The notes beneath the pieces are model-generated. The model ran no database searches and was not told the origin of the DNA. It saw only the letters and a list, made by a program, of their open reading frames with translations. A stretch of DNA of 8,955 bases from Candidatus Latescibacterota bacterium (GTDB taxonomy: Bacteria > Latescibacterota > MVCY01), in NCBI GenBank assembly GCA_030669445.1, contig DAOVDP010000039.1, positions 1-8,955 of the forward strand, written 5' to 3'. Below, one piece after another: positions 7,110 through 8,955 of the stretch. The position numbers were made by a program, and so were the translations under genes. Numbering within the stretch: the stretch's first letter is position 1; the number at the start of each line of letters is the position of its first letter.

Positions 7110-7173
7110 GAAACTCCCTCCCTTCGGCAAAATAAGGGTTTGGTATAGATATATAAATTAAGAGTTCGAGTTC

Positions 7174-7202
7174 AATATAAGAGAGCTTATCTGTTTTGTC
7201 AA
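7174..7202 (-). promoter_or_regulatory. Sigma-70 promoter for the TPR-ExbB-ExbD-DUF4159 operon
   Basis: On the minus strand TTGACA (7197-7202) is separated by exactly 17 nt from TATATT (7174-7179): 6/6 and 5/6 matches to consensus at ideal spacing. Transcription would start near 7167, giving a leader of about 58 nt before the ATG at 7109. It lies in the 139-nt gap after the upstream surface-protein gene, which shows no hairpin/T-run terminator, so some read-through from that gene is also possible. Confidence 0.75.
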
Positions 7203-7248
7203 GTTATTTTTGAAGCTACTAAATCCTTTTGGGCGACTTTTTTCAAAA

Positions 7249-8955
7249 TCACTCTACCCCAGCATATATCTGCACAAATATAGTGTTTGCTGTTCTCCTC
7301 ACATCATCCGGCAGGTACTGGGTACTCTGACGGAACCCAACCTTGCTGGTTATCTTATAGCCCATATAGGCGGACGCATTGGAGAACTGAACTGCAAAGA
7401 CCAAATTATGAAAGTCTTCTAAATCCGGTCTTTCAGCCAGGTCTCGGTACCTCGTGTATTCCACACCCGATTCCAGTAATCCATATTCAAATAAGGGAAT
7501 ACGATTTATCAGTGAGGGGAATATCCAGAGGTCCTTTTGTTCTGGTTCTCCCTTGCCCAAGGGCGTTTTTCGAAGGAACATCCCCTTTATCCTCGGTTCA
7601 AAGGTTATCCCCTTCATAGAACCCAGACGATAACTGGCCTTGCTAACGATGCCCAGCATATCGGAGTGATCCCTTAAATTAAGCCGCGATTTCTTTTGAT
7701 GGTAAGTGTCGTATTTAAGTTTGTTTATAAAAGTGAGGCGGTCAATTCCCATATAGCTGAAGTCCGTATAAGCGCTGTTTACTGTCGTGTTTTGGCAAAC
7801 CAAGGGGTCACTGAACGAGATCATCCCTGCCCGAGTACCAAGTAATTGCTGCCACTGCACCAGGTCGTCGGGGATGTTGTCCCGGACAATCTTAAAGTTA
7901 TTGAACACCCTGAGGATCCCCACCCCAGGAAAGCTTCTCTCTAAAGTGCAGAGGGCATAATTGGCCTCGCTTCTTCTATCACTCGATAAGGTCCATTCGT
8001 GAAGATGGCCAGCGGTGAATTTCACCCCTGGTAAAGCTTCTACCCCTACATAGGCATTATACCCCTGGTGGTCTTTTTTGAAGGGATAATCGGGTTCCTC
8101 ATCGTTCTCGAACCTATCGATGACCGTGTTATTGTTCATATCCATTCCAAACAGATATTCAGGGGGATCGACGGTGTGCCTGAGGAAAGGCTCTTCATAG
8201 TCGGGCCAATAGTTCCAGTTCTGGTTGAAGTCAGGCACTAAATCATTGTTTTCATCCAGACCTGGGAATACCCCTCCGGCTATCGCATCTACGCCCCTTT
8301 CTGCATCGCTGCCCCCCGCTGCCATCTGATTGCTCCCTTTGCGCCTCCAATCCGGCCATCTATCCTGATCGTCGTTATCGTCAACAAATTCAAACCAATA
8401 TCTATATTTATTATCGTAGTAGACCTCCCCTTGAAGGCCTGTGAGGTACATCATTGTGCTGTAGTCGGGGTCCATACTGAAGGCCTCTGCATAGGCATAC
8501 CAGGGATGGGCTAACTTCTGCAGAGTCACGTACCAGGCATCAGATTTGTCAGAGGCAAGAGAATGCTCTCTGATTTTAATTTCTGGATTGTTGTTAGGAA
8601 AGCGTCTATATCTGGTGTTGATGTCATATTCAGCCCTCAGGCTGAAACCAGCCAGATCGTTCAATTCAAAGGTTAACCCGTATATCTGGTTTGCGGTAGG
8701 TAGGCCGTAGTCAAATACAACCTCCTTCTGATTGGTGGCATCTTTCACATTTCCCAGTGCTCTGGCAACAAGGAGGAATATCTCTTCTCCCTTTTCATCT
8801 CTCTGAGCATTTGAGGTTATTTCAATCTTATAATCGTTGGCCAAGACAAATTTGAAGGTCACTTTTTTGAAATCAGAGACATCCTTGTCCTCTCCCTGCT
8901 TATCTACATAAGCCCACCCAGAGATATCGTAGACCAATAGCAGTTCCATATCTCC
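7249..8955 (-). CDS. Outer-membrane/surface protein with SprA-like Asp/Asn-rich loops, 5' truncated
   Basis: The frame is open to the window edge. The in-frame ATG at 8949 is followed by ordinary domain sequence rather than a signal peptide, so the true start is outside the window. About 568 C-terminal residues are visible. Residues (from ATG 8949) 28-190 and 300-566 alternate polar and aromatic residues, as in amphipathic beta strands. Between them is an acidic loop region with FVDDNDDQD (188-196), LDENNDLVPD (231-240), WPDYEEPFLRHTVDPP (248-263), MDMNNNTVID (269-278) and ENDEEPDYPF (281-290). These D-x-N-x-D runs resemble calcium-binding loops and the PDYEE...PDYPY pattern I recall from SprA-type proteins of the FCB group. 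The end (TIFVQIYAGVE) lacks the usual terminal Phe/Trp of a BAM-inserted barrel. It precedes the TPR gene on the same strand, suggesting a shared envelope role. Family assignment is tentative. Confidence 0.7.
   Translation of the reverse strand, partial: GDMELLLVYDISGWAYVDKQGEDKDVSDFKKVTFKFVLANDYKIEITSNAQRDEKGEEIFLLVARALGNVKDATNQKEVVFDYGLPTANQIYGLTFELNDLAGFSLRAEYDINTRYRRFPNNNPEIKIREHSLASDKSDAWYVTLQKLAHPWYAYAEAFSMDPDYSTMMYLTGLQGEVYYDNKYRYWFEFVDDNDDQDRWPDWRRKGSNQMAAGGSDAERGVDAIAGGVFPGLDENNDLVPDFNQNWNYWPDYEEPFLRHTVDPPEYLFGMDMNNNTVIDRFENDEEPDYPFKKDHQGYNAYVGVEALPGVKFTAGHLHEWTLSSDRRSEANYALCTLERSFPGVGILRVFNNFKIVRDNIPDDLVQWQQLLGTRAGMISFSDPLVCQNTTVNSAYTDFSYMGIDRLTFINKLKYDTYHQKKSRLNLRDHSDMLGIVSKASYRLGSMKGITFEPRIKGMFLRKTPLGKGEPEQKDLWIFPSLINRIPLFEYGLLESGVEYTRYRDLAERPDLEDFHNLVFAVQFSNASAYMGYKITSKVGFRQSTQYLPDDVRRTANTIFVQIYAGVE

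Noticed and set aside
7110..7130. Longer TPR protein start at TTG 7130
   Set aside because: It would place the strong AAGGGAGGGAG Shine-Dalgarno inside the coding region; ATG 7109 follows that site at normal spacing and begins a proper signal sequence.
8947..8955. GGAG just before ATG 8949 as a true gene start
   Set aside because: Spacing is only 2 nt, the frame stays open to the edge, and the residues after the ATG are mid-domain with no export signal, so the gene is treated as truncated.

Overview
The window reads as chromosomal DNA of a Gram-negative (two-membrane) bacterium. The evidence is an ExbB/ExbD proton-channel pair, a large exported tetratricopeptide protein and a probable outer-membrane/surface protein. 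The style fits the broad FCB / candidate-phylum groups: a DUF4159 protein beside ExbB/ExbD, and a surface protein with SprA-like Asp/Asn-rich loops. No taxonomic marker gene is present, so this placement is inference. No rRNA, tRNA, CRISPR array, transposase or phage gene was seen.

Left part (1-1518). A possible 3' end of a plus-strand gene (1-90) faces a minus-strand GH130 glycoside phosphorylase (283-1218). Between them lies a nested palindromic element (94-254). The 300-base gap 1219-1518 holds a string of small hairpins and a strong rho-independent terminator (1421-1466), which ends the operon to its right. The GH130 gene is therefore a separate transcription unit.

Main part (1519-8955). 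Five genes all lie on the minus strand. In transcription order they are a 5'-truncated outer-membrane-like protein (8955-7249), a periplasmic protein of about 26 TPR units (7109-3930), ExbB (3850-3200), ExbD (3180-2743) and a DUF4159 protein (about 2679-1519). A textbook sigma-70 promoter (TTGACA, 17 nt, TATATT) sits just upstream of the TPR gene. The TPR-ExbB-ExbD-DUF4159 block is thus probably one operon running from that promoter to the terminator.

The most interesting point is the start of the DUF4159 gene. The first conventional start (GTG at 2625) has no ribosome binding site and cuts through a membrane segment. The frame stays open upstream and encodes a TonB-type transmembrane helix with the motif S-x3-HGAV, the same Ser/His pair that E. 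coli TonB uses to couple to ExbB/ExbD. A good Shine-Dalgarno lies upstream, but only ATA or ATT codons are available as starts. The gene sits where tonB would be expected after exbB-exbD, yet carries a DUF4159 domain instead of the TonB C-terminal domain. My model is an energised envelope machine: the ExbB/ExbD proton channel drives a TonB-helix/DUF4159 transducer that acts with the TPR scaffold and perhaps the neighbouring outer-membrane protein.
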